64,000 nucleotides of DNA from Aliisedimentitalea scapharcae. GTDB lineage: Bacteria; Pseudomonadota; Alphaproteobacteria; Rhodobacterales; Rhodobacteraceae. Positions 63,532 through 64,000 of the stretch are shown piece by piece. The DNA lies in the NCBI RefSeq assembly GCF_045277565.1, contig NZ_CP123584.1, positions 558,001-622,000 on the forward strand, read 5' to 3'. Numbering within the stretch: position 1 is the stretch's first letter; the number at the start of each line of letters is the position of its first letter. A program made the translations under genes and the position numbers. A model generated the notes under the pieces. It ran no database searches. It was given only the letters and a program-made list of their open reading frames with translations, and was not told the DNA's origin.

Positions 63532-64000
63532 TCATATGATGGGCAATTCCCGCGCGGCGCGGGTGCTGAGCAATTGCGCAGCGCCGTCGCGGACCACGAT
63601 GTTTTCCTCGTGAACCATGATCCGACCATCACCGTAGCCCATGGACGGCTCCAGTGTCAGTACCATGTTTTCCGTTAGAACGGTTTCATCCCATGCGGCG
63701 TGGGACGGCCATTCGGTCAGCTGCATGCCCAGACCGTGACCCAAACGCCCAACGTCACCATCTGCCTCACCGATCACCGACATCATCGCCCGGAACAGAT
63801 CAGCGCAGGTGGCACCGGGGCTGGCTGCGGTCAGGCCCGCCTCGGTGGCGCGCCACAGGGTGTCGTAGGCATGTTTGGACGCGTCATCAGCGCGCCCGAT
63901 GGCCCAGTTGCGATCAAAGTCGCAGAAATACCCGTCAAACGTGGCCCCGGTGTCCAGCATCATGATGTCGCCGGTCTGCAGGGGGCGCATAGACGGGGGG
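63532..64000 (-). CDS. M24 (creatinase/Xaa-Pro) peptidase family protein, 5' end outside window
   Basis: C-terminal part (about 156 residues) of a metal-dependent M24 hydrolase. DTGATFDGYFCDFDRNW carries the metal aspartates, GHGLGMQLTEWP the metal histidine, and LTLEPSMGYGDG with HEENIVV the metal glutamates. The frame is open to the window edge. Pairing with a EutA-like gene recalls ectoine hydrolase (DoeA/EutD), but other dipeptidase or creatinase-like roles remain possible. Confidence 0.85.
   Translation of the reverse strand, partial: PPSMRPLQTGDIMMLDTGATFDGYFCDFDRNWAIGRADDASKHAYDTLWRATEAGLTAASPGATCADLFRAMMSVIGEADGDVGRLGHGLGMQLTEWPSHAAWDETVLTENMVLTLEPSMGYGDGRIMVHEENIVVRDGAAQLLSTRAARELPII

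Overview
The window is chromosomal DNA of an alphaproteobacterium, most likely a member of the Roseobacter group (Rhodobacterales). The support is the 16S rRNA sequence type, the 16S-tRNA-Ile-tRNA-Ala-23S-5S operon, a pathway II histidine utilisation (hut) locus with HutF, HutG, HutD and HutC, and an aerobic benzoyl-CoA (box) locus next to a TRAP transporter and gentisate genes. Genus cannot be fixed from reading alone. No phage, insertion sequence, integrase or CRISPR array is visible.

Layout. 1-2272: a 5'-truncated acyl-CoA synthetase, then rpe. 2453-4044: a PhnC-type ABC ATPase whose catalytic motifs have decayed, beside a DUF1045 (phn-associated) protein, probably the remnant of a phosphonate locus. 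4090-11858: a tightly overlapping minus-strand operon made of a UDP-sugar dehydrogenase, four GT-B glycosyltransferases (two MurG-like, two GT4), a histidine phosphatase, a polysaccharide-deacetylase-like protein and a small SAM methyltransferase. It has no visible flippase, polymerase or export gene. 12126-20530: an MscS-type channel, then an oligopeptide-type ABC importer. 20799-26434: a second copy of the small methyltransferase, ackA, a Cys-rich DUF1272 protein with a MerR regulator, an L,D-transpeptidase, and an FAD oxidoreductase divergent from a LysR gene. 26435-32650: the rRNA operon. 32981-33229: a small secreted protein.

33521-51668 is a minus-strand aromatic-acid island. It holds boxR, a thioesterase, boxA, a previously easily missed 58-residue single-cluster ferredoxin-like gene, boxB, boxC, a DUF309 protein, an alpha/beta hydrolase, benzoate-CoA ligase, a feruloyl-CoA-synthetase-like enzyme with a MarR regulator, a complete TRAP transporter, and three gentisate-pathway genes (3-hydroxybenzoate 6-hydroxylase, fumarylpyruvate hydrolase, gentisate 1,2-dioxygenase). 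A TGCA-N6-TGCA motif, which I propose is the BoxR operator, recurs upstream of boxR, boxC, the benzoate-CoA ligase and the TRAP genes. At the last two it occurs as pairs with the same 29-bp spacing. This suggests that uptake, activation and ring epoxidation of benzoate form one BoxR regulon. The box aldehyde dehydrogenase (boxD) and the maleylpyruvate isomerase are not in the window.

51839-54624: serB, an ArsR-SRPBCC-YCII operon and an RluA-type pseudouridine synthase. 54703-62666: hutU-hutG-hutH-hutI (minus), hutF (plus), hutD (minus) and hutC (plus), with a 16-bp palindrome and three direct repeats of its half-site as likely HutC operators. 62766-64000: a maleate isomerase/EutA-like protein and a truncated M24 peptidase.
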